From: Orlajensenia flava
Lineage (GTDB): Bacteria > Actinomycetota > Actinomycetes > Actinomycetales > Microbacteriaceae
DNA length: 64,000 bases
Direction of reading: 5' to 3'
NCBI RefSeq assembly: GCF_004801905.1
Contig: NZ_SSSN01000005.1
Location: 124,001-188,000 of the forward strand
Under the pieces are notes generated by a model. It had not been told where the DNA came from and ran no database searches. It was given only the letters and a program-made list of their open reading frames with translations. This document shows, in pieces, positions 1 through 7,955 of the stretch. The position numbers and the translations under genes are program-made. Each line of letters opens with the position of its first letter. Position 1 is the first letter of the stretch.

Positions 1-145
1 ACGCATCGGCGTGGAACCGCACGGCGGCATCGACGCCGACGGCCGAGAGCGAGCTGCGGTTGGTGACCGAGAGCACGTAGGCGCCCACGCCGACCGCCCA
101 CACCAGCCAGAGCCGCCAGGGTGCGATGGAGAGGGAACGGGGCAC
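1..145 (-). CDS. MFS transporter, N-terminal part (runs off the window)
   Basis: Reading leftward from a GTG start at 145, the frame encodes a short basic stretch followed by a hydrophobic helix (WRLWLVWAVGVGAYVLSV) and TNRSSLSAVGVDAA, which is typical of the first transmembrane helix and following loop of major facilitator superfamily exporters. AAGGA lies 4 nt before the GTG. Only about 48 residues are inside the window, so substrate cannot be judged. It lies 37 bp downstream of a TetR remnant on the same strand, suggesting an old regulator-exporter pair. The family call rests on composition and the TNRSSL-type motif only. Confidence 0.6.
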   Translation of the reverse strand, partial: MPRSLSIAPWRLWLVWAVGVGAYVLSVTNRSSLSAVGVDAAVRFHADA

Positions 146-182
146 GGAATCCTTCAGGGAGACGGATGCCGCGCCGATTGTT

Positions 183-545
183 TCAGCGCGGCTCGACGAG
201 CGGCAGGAAGATCTCGTCGACGAACTCTTCGATCGTCTCATCCGGAACCGCCTGCAGCGTCATCAGCAGCTCGTGACGGAACAGGTCGAACGGCAGCGAC
301 GAGATGCGAGGGGTGATCCGCGCGGGATCGATCTCGCCGCGCTCTACCCCGCGGGCGAGGATGACGTCCATGTCACTGCTCGGACGATCGCCGAGGACGT
401 CCCTCCGCAGATCGGCGAACGTGGTTCCCGCGTTGGCGAAATACGCGCCGCGACTCAGGCCGACGAGGGGGATGAGGGGAACGCGCTGCCGATCTCGCGG
501 CATCTCGGGAGCCGCTCCGCAGAGCGTGACCGACCTCCGTGTCAC
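183..545 (-). pseudogene. TetR-type regulator, C-terminal remnant
   Basis: The last roughly 100 codons resemble the ligand-binding C-terminal half of a TetR repressor: a helical stretch with LRRDVLG, then RGVERGEIDP and a tail FRHELLMTLQAVPDETIEEF ending in LPLVEPR. No helix-turn-helix domain precedes it in any frame; upstream sequence instead reads as the tail of another gene. It is therefore best seen as a 5'-deleted gene. It sits just upstream of the MFS start, the usual place for an exporter's repressor. Alternatively it could be a short expressed protein, but it lacks the DNA-binding part that defines the family. Confidence 0.5.
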
Positions 546-700
546 GCCGCGCGACGCGGGCGAAGGGTGTTGAACGTAAGGAACGGTGCGGGGATGCGGT
601 AGAGCCCGACCTCGAGCCCAGCGAATCCGGCATCGCGCACGACCTGCTCGAGGTCCCGCTCACGAGCAGCCTCGCGGGTCGACCTCCTGATGCTGCACCA
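542..700 (-). pseudogene. methyltransferase-like C-terminal remnant
   Basis: The frame ending at 542 finishes with RDLEQVVRDAGFAGLEV-type sequence and then YRIPAPFLTFNTLRPRRA. This resembles the C-terminal strand and tail of class I SAM-dependent methyltransferases (a GF.-.LEV strand followed by a short hydrophobic end). There is no matching SAM-binding domain upstream; the frame runs into the gluconate permease gene as an unrelated shadow. The left limit is the stop codon, the right limit is approximate. Together with the adjoining TetR remnant it marks a deletion scar. Family assignment is tentative. Confidence 0.3.
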
Positions 701-777
701 GCCGGGGCCCGACTGCTTCGACGAGCCATCGTCGCCTCTCAGGCGCTGGTGCACTGATCGCTCCGCCGTCGGCGCCG

Positions 778-2301
778 CTACACCCCGCCGAACAGGAACG
801 ACAGGCCCAGCACGCAGACGAAGCCGACCACCGAGATGATCGTCTCCATCACCGACCAAGTCTTGATGGTCTGCCCGACCGTGAGGCCGAAGTACTCCTT
901 GACGAGCCAGAATCCGGCGTCGTTCACGTGCGAGAAGATGAGCGAACCGGCGCCGATCGCGAGCACCAGGAGCGAGAGCTGCACCGGCGGAATGCCGCCG
1001 GCGAGTGGTACCACGATGCCGGCTGCCGTCACCGTCGCGACGGTCGCCGATCCGGTCGCCAGACGGATGAGCACCGCGACGATCCAGCCGAGCACGATCA
1101 CGGAGATGTTCAGGGCGACCGCGATCTTCGCGATGGCGGTTCCTGCTCCTCCGTCGACGAGAACCTGCTTGAAGCCGCCGCCGGCCCCGACGATGAAGAC
1201 GACGCCGACGATGGGGATCAGGCTCTGACCGATCTTCTTCGTGAGCGTCGCGGCGTTGAATCCGACGGTCGTACCGAAGGTGACCATCGCCACGAGCACC
1301 GCGAGAAGCAGCGCGACCACGGGGTCGCCGAGAAACTGCAGAGGCAGGTAGAGCCAGAACTTCGGGTCCATCCAGATGTCGGACGCCGAGCGGATGAGCA
1401 TCAGCGCGACCGGGAGCAGGATGGTGAACAGCGTCAGACCGAAGCTCGGTGTGCGGGTGGCATCGGGATCCTGAGCCTTGCCGGTCTCGTCGTCCGTCTC
1501 GGCGAGGCTGACGGTGCTGCTGCCGCCCCCTCGGGTCTCGCTGCTCCTGCCGCCGCCCTGCGCGCTGCGGCTGCCACTGCTGCCGCTCGTGACGGCGAGG
1601 GCGGCGCCGGATGCCTCTACCGGCACCCAGCGGGCGGCGACCCGGGCGAACAGCGGCCCCGCGATGACGACGCACGGGATGGCCACCAGCAGGCCGAGGG
1701 CGAGGGTGGTGCCGACATCCGCTTTGAGCACGCCGATCGCCGCGAGCGGGCCGGGGTGCGGCGGAACGAATCCGTGCAGCACCGAGAGACCGGCCAAGGC
1801 GGGGATGCCGAGAAGCATCGCCTTCGTCTTGGCCCGGCGTACCGCGAGCATCACCACGGGAATGAGGAGCACGAGGCCGATCTCGAAGAACAGTGGAATG
1901 CCGATGATCGCGGCGATGAGTGCCATCTTCCAAGGCAGGGTGGCCGGCTTTCCACGCAACAGGGTCTCGACGACGCGGTCGGCGCCGCCGGAGTCGGCGA
2001 GCAGCTTGCCGAGCATCGCGCCGAGGGCGATCAGCACGCCCACGTAACCGAGAACGCCGCCGACCCCGGTCTGGTAAGAGGCAGAGACCTTGGCGAGGTC
2101 GATTCCGGATGCCACGCCCACAAACAGCGCGCCGATCGTCAGGGCGAGGAAGGCGTGCAGCTTGAGCCAGACGATGAGCACGACGACGATCGCGATGCCG
2201 ATCGCCGCAACGATCAGGACCACGGTGTCGTGGCCGTTCCACGGCTTGTTGACGTCGTCGGCGGTGTGGACGAGAGCTGCCAGGGCGGATTGTGCGAGCA
2301 T
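778..2301 (-). CDS. gntP: gluconate:H+ symporter, GntP family
   Basis: A 507-residue polytopic membrane protein of the GntP family, which imports gluconate or related aldonates with protons. Hydrophobic helices span almost the whole length, with family-like segments such as HGFVPPHPGPLAAIG (about 180-195), LIRLATGSATVATVTAAGI and FSHVNDAGFWLVKEYFG near the C-terminus. Residues about 231-285 form a polar Ser/Gly/Arg-rich cytoplasmic loop (SGSSGSRSAQGGGRSSETRG) longer than I would expect for the family. The ATG at 2301 is preceded by AGGGGAAG. It lies 36 bp downstream of the gluconokinase gene, so import and phosphorylation are probably co-transcribed. Confidence 0.93.
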   Translation of the reverse strand: MLAQSALAALVHTADDVNKPWNGHDTVVLIVAAIGIAIVVVLIVWLKLHAFLALTIGALFVGVASGIDLAKVSASYQTGVGGVLGYVGVLIALGAMLGKLLADSGGADRVVETLLRGKPATLPWKMALIAAIIGIPLFFEIGLVLLIPVVMLAVRRAKTKAMLLGIPALAGLSVLHGFVPPHPGPLAAIGVLKADVGTTLALGLLVAIPCVVIAGPLFARVAARWVPVEASGAALAVTSGSSGSRSAQGGGRSSETRGGGSSTVSLAETDDETGKAQDPDATRTPSFGLTLFTILLPVALMLIRSASDIWMDPKFWLYLPLQFLGDPVVALLLAVLVAMVTFGTTVGFNAATLTKKIGQSLIPIVGVVFIVGAGGGFKQVLVDGGAGTAIAKIAVALNISVIVLGWIVAVLIRLATGSATVATVTAAGIVVPLAGGIPPVQLSLLVLAIGAGSLIFSHVNDAGFWLVKEYFGLTVGQTIKTWSVMETIISVVGFVCVLGLSFLFGGV

Positions 2302-2337
2302 GCCGTCTTCCCCTTTCTTCGATGCCGCCGCACGACT

Positions 2338-3066
2338 CTACGCGACGAGCAGGCCTAGTTTCGTGACGATCTCGCGGGCGATCGCTCGCGGAGCTGGTCC
2401 GACGTCGACTGTGATGACTCCCTCGTCGGGAGTCGGCACCTCGAGCGTCTCGAACTGGCTGTGCATGAGGGATGCCGGCATGAAGTGGCCCTGGCGGGCG
2501 GTCTGGCGTTCGGTGATGACGCCCTCGGCTCCGCGCAGGTAGACGATGCGCACGTTGCCGTTGCCGTTGCCGTTGCCGCTGCCGCTGCCGGTGCCGGTGC
2601 CGGTGCCGCTGCCGGTGTCTGTGTCTCTGCCGGTGTCTGTGTCTGCGCCTGTGGTGGTGTCTGTGCCAGGGATGCTGCCGCTTCCGTTGCTGTTGCCGCC
2701 GCTGGTCCCGGCTCGGCGCAGCACGTCGCGGTAGGAGCGTTTCAGCGCTGAGCAGGTGATGATGCCGCTGCGGCCTTCGGCCAGCTGGTGCGCCATCCAC
2801 TGCTCGACGATGTCGAGCCACGGCCAGCGGTCGGCATCCGTCAGCGGCTCTCCCGCGGCCATCTTCTTGACGTTCGCCTCGGGGTGCAGGGCGTCGCCCT
2901 CCTCGAAATCCCAGTGCAGCATCTCGGAGAGGATTGCGGCGACCGTCGTCTTACCGCTGCCCGAGACGCCCATGAGCACGACGACGACGGGATTAGCTTG
3001 TGAGCGCTCGTCGTCGACGGTCATGCCGTACAGCGTGGCACCTCGATGCTGGCCTGTCTTCCTCAT
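2338..3066 (-). CDS. gntK: gluconokinase with low-complexity insertion
   Basis: Phosphorylates gluconate to 6-phosphogluconate, feeding the pentose phosphate pathway. Walker A GVSGSGKTT is at residues 33-41, followed by DFEEGDALHPEANVKKMAAG and LTDADRWPWL, which are diagnostic for GntK. Residues about 121-171 are an insertion of Gly/Ser/Asn/Thr/Asp repeats between the RRAG and VRIVYLRG segments; family members normally pass directly between these. GHFMPASLMHSQFETLE then continues the normal fold. The ATG at 3066 has GGAG 10 nt upstream; an ATG at 3024 would give a more typical N-terminus. Likely functional, because the insertion keeps frame and lies at a surface junction. Confidence 0.9.
   Translation of the reverse strand: MRKTGQHRGATLYGMTVDDERSQANPVVVVLMGVSGSGKTTVAAILSEMLHWDFEEGDALHPEANVKKMAAGEPLTDADRWPWLDIVEQWMAHQLAEGRSGIITCSALKRSYRDVLRRAGTSGGNSNGSGSIPGTDTTTGADTDTGRDTDTGSGTGTGTGSGSGNGNGNGNVRIVYLRGAEGVITERQTARQGHFMPASLMHSQFETLEVPTPDEGVITVDVGPAPRAIAREIVTKLGLLVA
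2554..2706. repeat. hexanucleotide microsatellite inside gntK
   Basis: Runs of 6-bp units (GCCGTT, then GCCGCT/GCCGGT, then TGTGTC variants) fill this stretch. Because the unit is 6 bp, gain or loss of copies changes the protein by two residues (GN, GS, GT, DT) without shifting frame. Confidence 0.85.
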
Positions 3067-3109
3067 GGACGGGAAGCTCCGTCGAGGGCTACACTCCGCC
3101 GAAGCTCAG

Positions 3110-3270
3110 GGGGTGGGCCGTCTGTCGCCGTCGTCCGCCCGCGCCGCTCGGTCCGCTGCGTCGATCCGGTCCGCCGTGCCGCTCGGTCCGCTGCGCCGCC
3201 CGATCCACTGCGCGCCCGATCCACTGCGCCGCCCGATCCGCCGCGCCGCCCGTCATCCGCCGTGTCGATC
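3110..3270. repeat. GC-rich degenerate tandem repeat in the gntK upstream gap
   Basis: The 337-bp gap between the DUF222-HNH gene end and gntK start contains degenerate repeats of CGATCCACTGCGCCGCC and CTCGGTCCGCTGCG. Open frames cross it on both strands but have only biased Arg/Ala/Asp composition and no recognisable domain, so I call no gene. Any promoter for gntK must lie at its left edge. Confidence 0.6.
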
Positions 3271-3403
3271 CGACCCGCGGCGTCCACCTGGGCGGCTGCG
3301 TCGATTCGTGCGTCGTCGTCGCGGTCGCGGTCACGGTCTCCTTCACCGTCCGTGAGCCTCACCCGGTCGCGCGGCGATGGTGCGAGCGGCCGGCGCATCC
3401 GTT

Positions 3404-4849
3404 TCATCCGGTGCGAGCGAGGGTGGGCATCCCGAACCGAACTCGACCGCCGAGCCGCGGTCTTCGGTCGGGGTCGACGTGGGGCGGGGGAATGAACCAG
3501 ACGCCGTTCATGGTGGCCCGGATGCCCCAGCCTTCACGGTGGATCCTGTGGTGGCAGAAGCTGCAGAGCATCACGCCGTTGGCGATGTCGGTGGGGCCGG
3601 CGTCTCGTTGCCACCAGCGGATGTGGTGCGCGTGGACGTAGGCGATGTTCTGGCCGCAGCTCGCGCATCCGCCATCGCGTTCGGTCAGGGCGATGCGCTG
3701 GCTTCGGCTGAAGCGCCTGGCGCGCCGACCGACGTCGAGGGGAACGCTCTCGGTTCCGAGCACGGCGGGGATGAGGTCGGCGGCGCCCGCTGCACGCCGG
3801 AGCGCTCCGGCGGAGAGCGGCTGATCGATGCCGTCGACGGTTCCTCCGCCGAGGCCGGAGCGCAGTGTCTCGAGGTCGACGCGAACGACGGCCGTGACCG
3901 ACGCGAGCGGCGGCAGGGTCTCTGCGCAGCCGAGCGCATGCTTCGCGATCTCGGTCAGGGCGTCGGCCTGGCGCTGGGGGATGGTTCGGTTGTCGTCGAC
4001 GACCGTTCCGGAATCGTCGCTGGCAGCGCCGCCGTCGGGGCATCGACCCGACGCCGACGTCTCGGCATCCCTGCACGCCTGCTTCGCTCGCAGACCATCG
4101 GAAACGAGAGCCTCGATCGCTGCCTTGAGCGGAGCCGCCGATTCGGGATCGAGTCGGGCGACGACGTGGATCATGCCATTGCCGTCTTCGCGGATGATGA
4201 CGGATCGATCGAGCCAGCGCTCCTCGTCGCGAGGTTCTGCTCCGTCTTGATCGAGTTGGGCCTCGGCGTGCTTGATCGCTCGCTTGACCAGGTGCAGGGG
4301 GAGTTCGGCCGCGCGGATGGCGAGAATCTCTTCAACGTCGTCGGCCACCACCGGATCCGCGCGAGGAGCGACCCGGTCGAGCATGGCCGTGATGGCCGCA
4401 GCGGCCTCTACACTGATGGCACCGGATTGCAAGCCCGCGGCCACGTGAGGATGAATGGCGGGCCGTGGGGTGCCGCTGAAGTCCTGCCGCGTCATCGTGG
4501 CTCTGCCCACGGCGAGAAGCCGGTCGACCTCCGCGGCGCTACCCCCCGTGGCTGCCGCGAGAAGCTTGGTGGCGTTGTGGAATCCGTTGCTCTTCGCCAG
4601 CCCCTCAGTGCCGAACTCGGCGCCGGAACGGCGGCCGACTTCGGCCGCGAGACCGGCCAGAAGGGCGTCGGCATGGCGGCGGAGTTGGCAGGCGGCATGC
4701 GTCACGCCGATGAGGCCGTAACCGACCATGCTCTCGATGTCGGACTGCGCGCTCGTGGGGCCTCCGGTGGAGGGTACGGCGCCCGACCACGCGCCGCCCA
4801 GCGCTGCGAGGTCTTCCTGCAGCGGGGCCAATGCGGTCGGCGTGTTCAT
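3404..4849 (-). CDS. DUF222 / HNH endonuclease domain protein (13E12-repeat type)
   Basis: A 481-residue protein with an N-terminal helical DUF222 region (for example LAKSNGFHNATKLLAAATGG and TMTRQDFSGTPRPAIHPHVA) and a C-terminal HNH nuclease. The HNH part shows CASCGQ, then HAHHIRWWQRDAGPTD, then GVMLCSFCHHRIHREGW: two Cys pairs for structural zinc plus the catalytic His residues. Such genes are abundant, often multicopy, in Actinobacteria and of unknown cellular role; mobility or DNA repair roles have been suggested. The ATG at 4849 begins MNTPTALAPLQED. It is a single-gene unit flanked by repeat-rich gaps. Confidence 0.85.
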   Translation of the reverse strand: MNTPTALAPLQEDLAALGGAWSGAVPSTGGPTSAQSDIESMVGYGLIGVTHAACQLRRHADALLAGLAAEVGRRSGAEFGTEGLAKSNGFHNATKLLAAATGGSAAEVDRLLAVGRATMTRQDFSGTPRPAIHPHVAAGLQSGAISVEAAAAITAMLDRVAPRADPVVADDVEEILAIRAAELPLHLVKRAIKHAEAQLDQDGAEPRDEERWLDRSVIIREDGNGMIHVVARLDPESAAPLKAAIEALVSDGLRAKQACRDAETSASGRCPDGGAASDDSGTVVDDNRTIPQRQADALTEIAKHALGCAETLPPLASVTAVVRVDLETLRSGLGGGTVDGIDQPLSAGALRRAAGAADLIPAVLGTESVPLDVGRRARRFSRSQRIALTERDGGCASCGQNIAYVHAHHIRWWQRDAGPTDIANGVMLCSFCHHRIHREGWGIRATMNGVWFIPPPHVDPDRRPRLGGRVRFGMPTLARTG

Positions 4850-4979
4850 GCCTTGAGTCTTGCAGCACCCACCGACATTGATGGTTGGGTCAGTTTACCG
4901 ATCTGATCGGGAGATACTTATCCACAGGGGCCGTACCGGAAAGTCAGCCTGTGGAGGAGACACACGCCGACGACCACCT

Positions 4980-5265
4980 CGAAGGCCCGACCCAAATGAA
5001 GCCGACACACGGGCTCGACGCGAAGCCGACGATGATCGGAGGCCCGACCCAAATGAAGCGGACACATGGGCTAGGCGCGACGACGACGTTGGGAGACCCG
5101 ACCCAACCGAAGCCGATACATGGGCTAGACGCGACGACGACGACGTCGGAGGCCCGACCCCAACCGAAGCCGATACACGAGCTCGACACGCCGCCGCCGC
5201 CGCCGACGACATCGCACACCTCACCGAACAGAAGGACGGTACACGAGCTCGACGCTGCGCCCATC
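4980..5265. repeat. about 57-bp tandem repeats derived from the 3' end of the adjacent reductase gene
   Basis: Four diverged copies start near 4982, 5041, 5097 and 5150, each with the core CCCGACCCAAmYGAAGCCGA then tACA(C/T)gaGCTcGACGCGA. On the minus strand the core reads GAGCTCGTGTaTCGGCTTCG, which closely matches the codons for ELVYRP at the end of the reductase gene (around 5225-5262). The gene's own 3' end looks like the first, most preserved unit. No separate gene is evident between 4850 and 5220. Confidence 0.75.
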
Positions 5266-5799
5266 GAACGTGCGACTCTCGAGCAACTCGAGGTCGAAAT
5301 CATCCGCCCCGCGCAGAATCGGGCTGGTGCCGGTTCGTCCCGAGATGACCGGGAAGATCGTCACCTGCAGGCGATCGACCAGCCCGGCCTTCATCAGGGC
5401 CCAGTTGAGCGACAAGCTGGCCTGGGATCTCAGCGGAACGTCCGACTCCTCCTTCAGCCGCGTGACGATGTCGATGGCATCGCCGCGCTCGATCGTCGCG
5501 TCGGGCCAGCCGAGGGTGTCGTGCAGCGTCGAGGAGATCACGGTGGCCGGCATGCGCATGAGCCGCTGGTTCCACTCGTCCAACGAGTTCGGGTCGAGCC
5601 CCGACAGCATGATCTCGGTGACCTCGCGTAAGGTCGTGGCTCCGTAGATCATCCGCTGCTCGGGTTCGAAGACGGATGCCCGGTGCTCGAGCAGCTCGGG
5701 CCCCTGCTTGCTCCAGTAGCCGCCCCAATCACCGTCTTCGCTGTACGAGCCGTAGCCGTCGAGCGTCGAGAACACATCCCAGGTGTAGAGCGCGGTCAT
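5221..5799 (-). CDS. dihydrofolate-reductase-like protein (RibD C-terminal domain family)
   Basis: A 192-residue NAD(P)H-dependent reductase-fold protein of the RibD_C/DHFR-like family common in Actinobacteria; physiological substrate unknown. It opens with MTALYTWDVFSTLDGYGS, the usual first strand and substrate loop, has MIYGATTLREVTEIM in the nucleotide-binding region, and ends LQVTIFPVISGRTGTSPILR plus FDLELLESRTFDGRSVELVY. I chose ATG 5799, which has GGAG 6 nt upstream; ATG 5811 with AGGG is also possible. Further upstream in-frame codons lack family character. Its 3' end merges into the tandem repeat array. Confidence 0.85.
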   Translation of the reverse strand: MTALYTWDVFSTLDGYGSYSEDGDWGGYWSKQGPELLEHRASVFEPEQRMIYGATTLREVTEIMLSGLDPNSLDEWNQRLMRMPATVISSTLHDTLGWPDATIERGDAIDIVTRLKEESDVPLRSQASLSLNWALMKAGLVDRLQVTIFPVISGRTGTSPILRGADDFDLELLESRTFDGRSVELVYRPSVR

Positions 5800-5909
5800 C
5801 TCAGACTCCATTCTTTCCCTGAATCCATCATGGCGACTCGTCGCCGAAAGCGCATCGGTAGAGCCTGCTCGGCCGGCGGCGTACCGTGAGAGGCATCGAA
5901 GGAGGACCC

Positions 5910-6383
5910 ATGCCCGCTCGCGATGAGCTGCCGTCGACGATCGCCCGGTCGCCGAAGCACGCGCAGGACATCTGGATCGAGACGCTCGACTCCGCGGTGA
6001 AGACATATGGGGAGGGCGAGCGCGCACGTCGCACCGCATTCGCGGCGCTGAAGCACCAGTACGAGAAGGTCGGCGATCACTGGGAGGCGAAGGCCGAGTG
6101 GGGTCCGAGCGACAAGGGCGCGACCGATCGCAGCGGTGACACGGCCGGCGGCGTCGACGCGAACGCGTCGAAGAGCCATCTCTACGACCTCGCCAAGCGC
6201 CTCGACATCGACGGGCGCTCGCGCATGTCGAAGGACGAGCTCGTCGAGGCGATCGAGAGGGTCAACGAGCGCGAGACCCGCCACGCCCGCGAGAGGGAGA
6301 ACAAGCGCGAGACCCGGCCCGCCCGTGGGACGAAGAACGAGCGCGAGACCCGGCCCGCCCGTGAGACGAAGAACTCACGATGA
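5910..6383 (+). CDS. ChaB-domain protein with Rho-N-like module and charged repeats
   Basis: A 157-residue protein. Residues 1-60 (LPSTIARSPKHAQDIWIETL, then YGEGERARRTAFAALKHQY) are a ChaB domain. About residues 90-117 (SHLYDLAKRLDIDGRSRMSK, then DELVEAIE) match the Rho N-terminal/SAP-like helical motif often found with ChaB in Actinobacteria. The tail has repeats of (E/K)RETRPAR(G/E)TKN. ATG 5910 is preceded by an excellent GGAGGA. Function is not established; ChaB was first linked to cation transport in E. coli, but the Rho-N part suggests nucleic-acid contact. The next gene starts 4 bp after its stop. Confidence 0.85.
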   Translation: MPARDELPSTIARSPKHAQDIWIETLDSAVKTYGEGERARRTAFAALKHQYEKVGDHWEAKAEWGPSDKGATDRSGDTAGGVDANASKSHLYDLAKRLDIDGRSRMSKDELVEAIERVNERETRHARERENKRETRPARGTKNERETRPARETKNSR

Positions 6384-6386
6384 GCG

Positions 6387-7136
6387 ATGCCGCGACACGA
6401 CAGCGATAGCGAGGCGCCGGATGCGCTCGGAGATAGCGAGCGGCCGGATGCGCTCAGCTATAGCGAGGCGCCGGATGCGCTCGTCGATCGCGTGCGGGCG
6501 CTCGCGGCAGCGGCATCCGTCCCCCGCATCCTGATCGGCATCACCGGCAGTCCCGGAAGCGGAAAGACCACCCTCGCGACAGAACTGGTGCACCGATTGG
6601 TGGTCAGCGGAACGGAGGCAGCGCACCTGCCGATGGACGGATTCCACCTCGCCAACTCCACGCTGGATCGGCTGGGTATCCGCGATCGCAAGGGTGCCAT
6701 CGACACGTTCGACGGATGGGGCTTCCTCGCCCTCCTCGACCGCGTGCGCGCCGAGACGGGCCACACGGTCTACGCGCCGAGCTTCGACCGCGCCGTCGAT
6801 GAGCCCGTGGCCGGAGAGATCGCCATCGAGCCGACCGTGCGCGTCGTCGTCGTCGAGGGCAACTACCTGCTCGCCGACGCCGAGCCGTGGCACCGCCTGC
6901 GACGGCGGCTCGACGAGGTCTGGTTCTGCGCGACGGCGGAAGACGAGCGGATGCGCCGACTCATCGATCGGCACATCCGTCAGGGGCGCTCACCCGCGGC
7001 GGCGAGGGCATGGGCGACGGATGTCGACGGCGCGAACGCCCTCCTGATCGAACCGACACGCGAGCGCGCCGACCTCGTGGTGTCGTACGCGCTGCCGGTC
7101 GGTGAGGCGGGGAGCGAAGCTGCAGCCGGATCGTGA
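6387..7136 (+). CDS. P-loop nucleoside/nucleotide kinase family protein
   Basis: A 249-residue kinase of the uridine-kinase/pantothenate-kinase-like superfamily. Walker A GSPGSGKTT is at about 54-62; LPMDGFHL follows, then DTFDGWGFLALLDRVR, and VVVVEGNYLL supplies the Walker B region; the lid has DERMRRLIDRHIRQGRSPAAA. The substrate (sugar or nucleoside) cannot be assigned. The N-terminal 30 residues are encoded by three 27-bp tandem repeats (SEAPDAL, SERPDAL, SEAPDAL). The ATG at 6387 lacks a clear ribosome site; translational coupling from the ChaB gene, which ends at 6383, is likely. Confidence 0.82.
   Translation: MPRHDSDSEAPDALGDSERPDALSYSEAPDALVDRVRALAAAASVPRILIGITGSPGSGKTTLATELVHRLVVSGTEAAHLPMDGFHLANSTLDRLGIRDRKGAIDTFDGWGFLALLDRVRAETGHTVYAPSFDRAVDEPVAGEIAIEPTVRVVVVEGNYLLADAEPWHRLRRRLDEVWFCATAEDERMRRLIDRHIRQGRSPAAARAWATDVDGANALLIEPTRERADLVVSYALPVGEAGSEAAAGS
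6405..6485. repeat. three 27-bp tandem repeats in the kinase N-terminus
   Basis: Units at 6405-6431, 6432-6458 and 6459-6485 share gATAGCGAGgCGCCGGATGC and stay in frame (27 bp = 9 codons). They encode only the disordered start of the kinase, so copy number could vary without loss of function. Confidence 0.85.
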
Positions 7137-7241
7137 CCGTAAGGCGCCCCGAGCGCAACCCCGTCGACACGCTCCGCGGTGAGGAGCAGGCTGCAGAAGG
7201 GCCGGTCAACCGATCGGCATCGATCGAGGAGATGTTTCTTC

Positions 7242-7544
7242 ATGAAGGCAGTGCTCAACGGAACCGTTCTCGCCGAAGCGGACAAGGACGACCTCATCCA
7301 GATCGAGGGCAACTGGTACTTCCCGCCGTCGAGCGTCGACACCAGCAAGCTCGAGAAGAGCCCCACGGAGTACACCTGCCCATGGAAGGGCGAGGCTCAG
7401 TACTTCAACGTCGTCGACGGCGGCACCACCGTTCAGGACCAGGCGTGGTCGTACCCGCACCCGAAGGAGGGCTCTCCCGAGCGCGTCGGGCAGGACTTCG
7501 CCGACTACGTCGCGTTCTGGAAGGACGTCTCCGTCGAGGAGTGA
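7242..7544 (+). CDS. DUF427 domain protein
   Basis: A 100-residue protein matching the DUF427 fold: MKAVLNGTVLAEADKDD, then GNWYFPPSSVD, YTCPWKGEAQYFNV and a C-terminal AWSYPHPKEG with VAFWKDV. The combination of a GNWYFP-type motif and CPWKG is characteristic. Biochemical role unknown. The ATG at 7242 is preceded by GAGGAG about 11 nt upstream. It stands alone between the kinase and the small Rv0909-like gene, all on the plus strand. Confidence 0.9.
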   Translation: MKAVLNGTVLAEADKDDLIQIEGNWYFPPSSVDTSKLEKSPTEYTCPWKGEAQYFNVVDGGTTVQDQAWSYPHPKEGSPERVGQDFADYVAFWKDVSVEE

Positions 7545-7728
7545 CCCCTGAACATTCGATCCGTGCGCCAGGGCTCGCCCGTCGGCGATGACGTGCGCGC
7601 GCGAATCGGATGCGTGAGCAGGCCCACCCACACGGGCGATGCGGATGCAACCCCTCGGCCGGTCGCCCGGGGCGGCGCAGACTGACGACAGGTCGTCGAC
7701 CGGCGGCCGACGAAAGATGGAGAAGCTC

Positions 7729-7911
7729 ATGGCAGACCTCGGGAACCTCGGCGATAAGGCGAAGGATTTCGCGAACAGCGACAAGGGCGAGCAGGCCAGC
7801 GACGCGGCGCTCGACAAGGCTGGCGACGCCGCCGATTCGGCGACGGGCGGAAAGTTCAGCGACAAGATCGACGCCGGGCAGAAGGCAGCCGACGACAGGA
7901 TCGGCGAGTAG
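7729..7911 (+). CDS. small Rv0909-like / antitoxin-family protein
   Basis: A 60-residue hydrophilic protein (MADLGNLGDKAKDFANSDKG, then ASDAALDKAGDAADSATGGK and ending DDRIGE). The pattern of charged amphipathic helices with DKAGD...TGGKF.D.ID is that of the actinobacterial Rv0909/MT0933-like putative antitoxins. No partner toxin is adjacent, so it may be an orphan or a stress protein. Start 7729 has GGAG 6 nt upstream; an upstream in-frame ATG at 7717 has weaker support. Followed directly by a strong hairpin. Confidence 0.75.
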   Translation: MADLGNLGDKAKDFANSDKGEQASDAALDKAGDAADSATGGKFSDKIDAGQKAADDRIGE

Positions 7912-7915
7912 ACCC

Positions 7916-7955
7916 GGGCCCGGGAGCGCCCAGCCGATCAGCGACTCCCGGGCCC
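7916..7955 (+). terminator. strong GC hairpin after the Rv0909-like gene
   Basis: Perfect 11-bp arms GGGCCCGGGAG (7916-7926) and CTCCCGGGCCC (7945-7955) with an 18-nt loop start 5 bp after the stop codon. There is no T-run, as is usual for actinobacterial terminators. Confidence 0.75.

Noticed and set aside
928-2358. 476-codon plus-strand frame antisense to gntP
   Set aside because: No domain or ribosome site; composition mirrors the real gene.
542-2821. A 759-codon open frame on the minus strand through gntP and gntK
   Set aside because: His/Arg-rich composition throughout; it is the out-of-frame reading of two real genes. Only its last 50 or so codons, beyond gntP, look like a real (methyltransferase) tail.
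4980-5265. CRISPR array
   Set aside because: Units are contiguous diverged tandem copies of about 57 bp without distinct spacers, and no cas genes are present.
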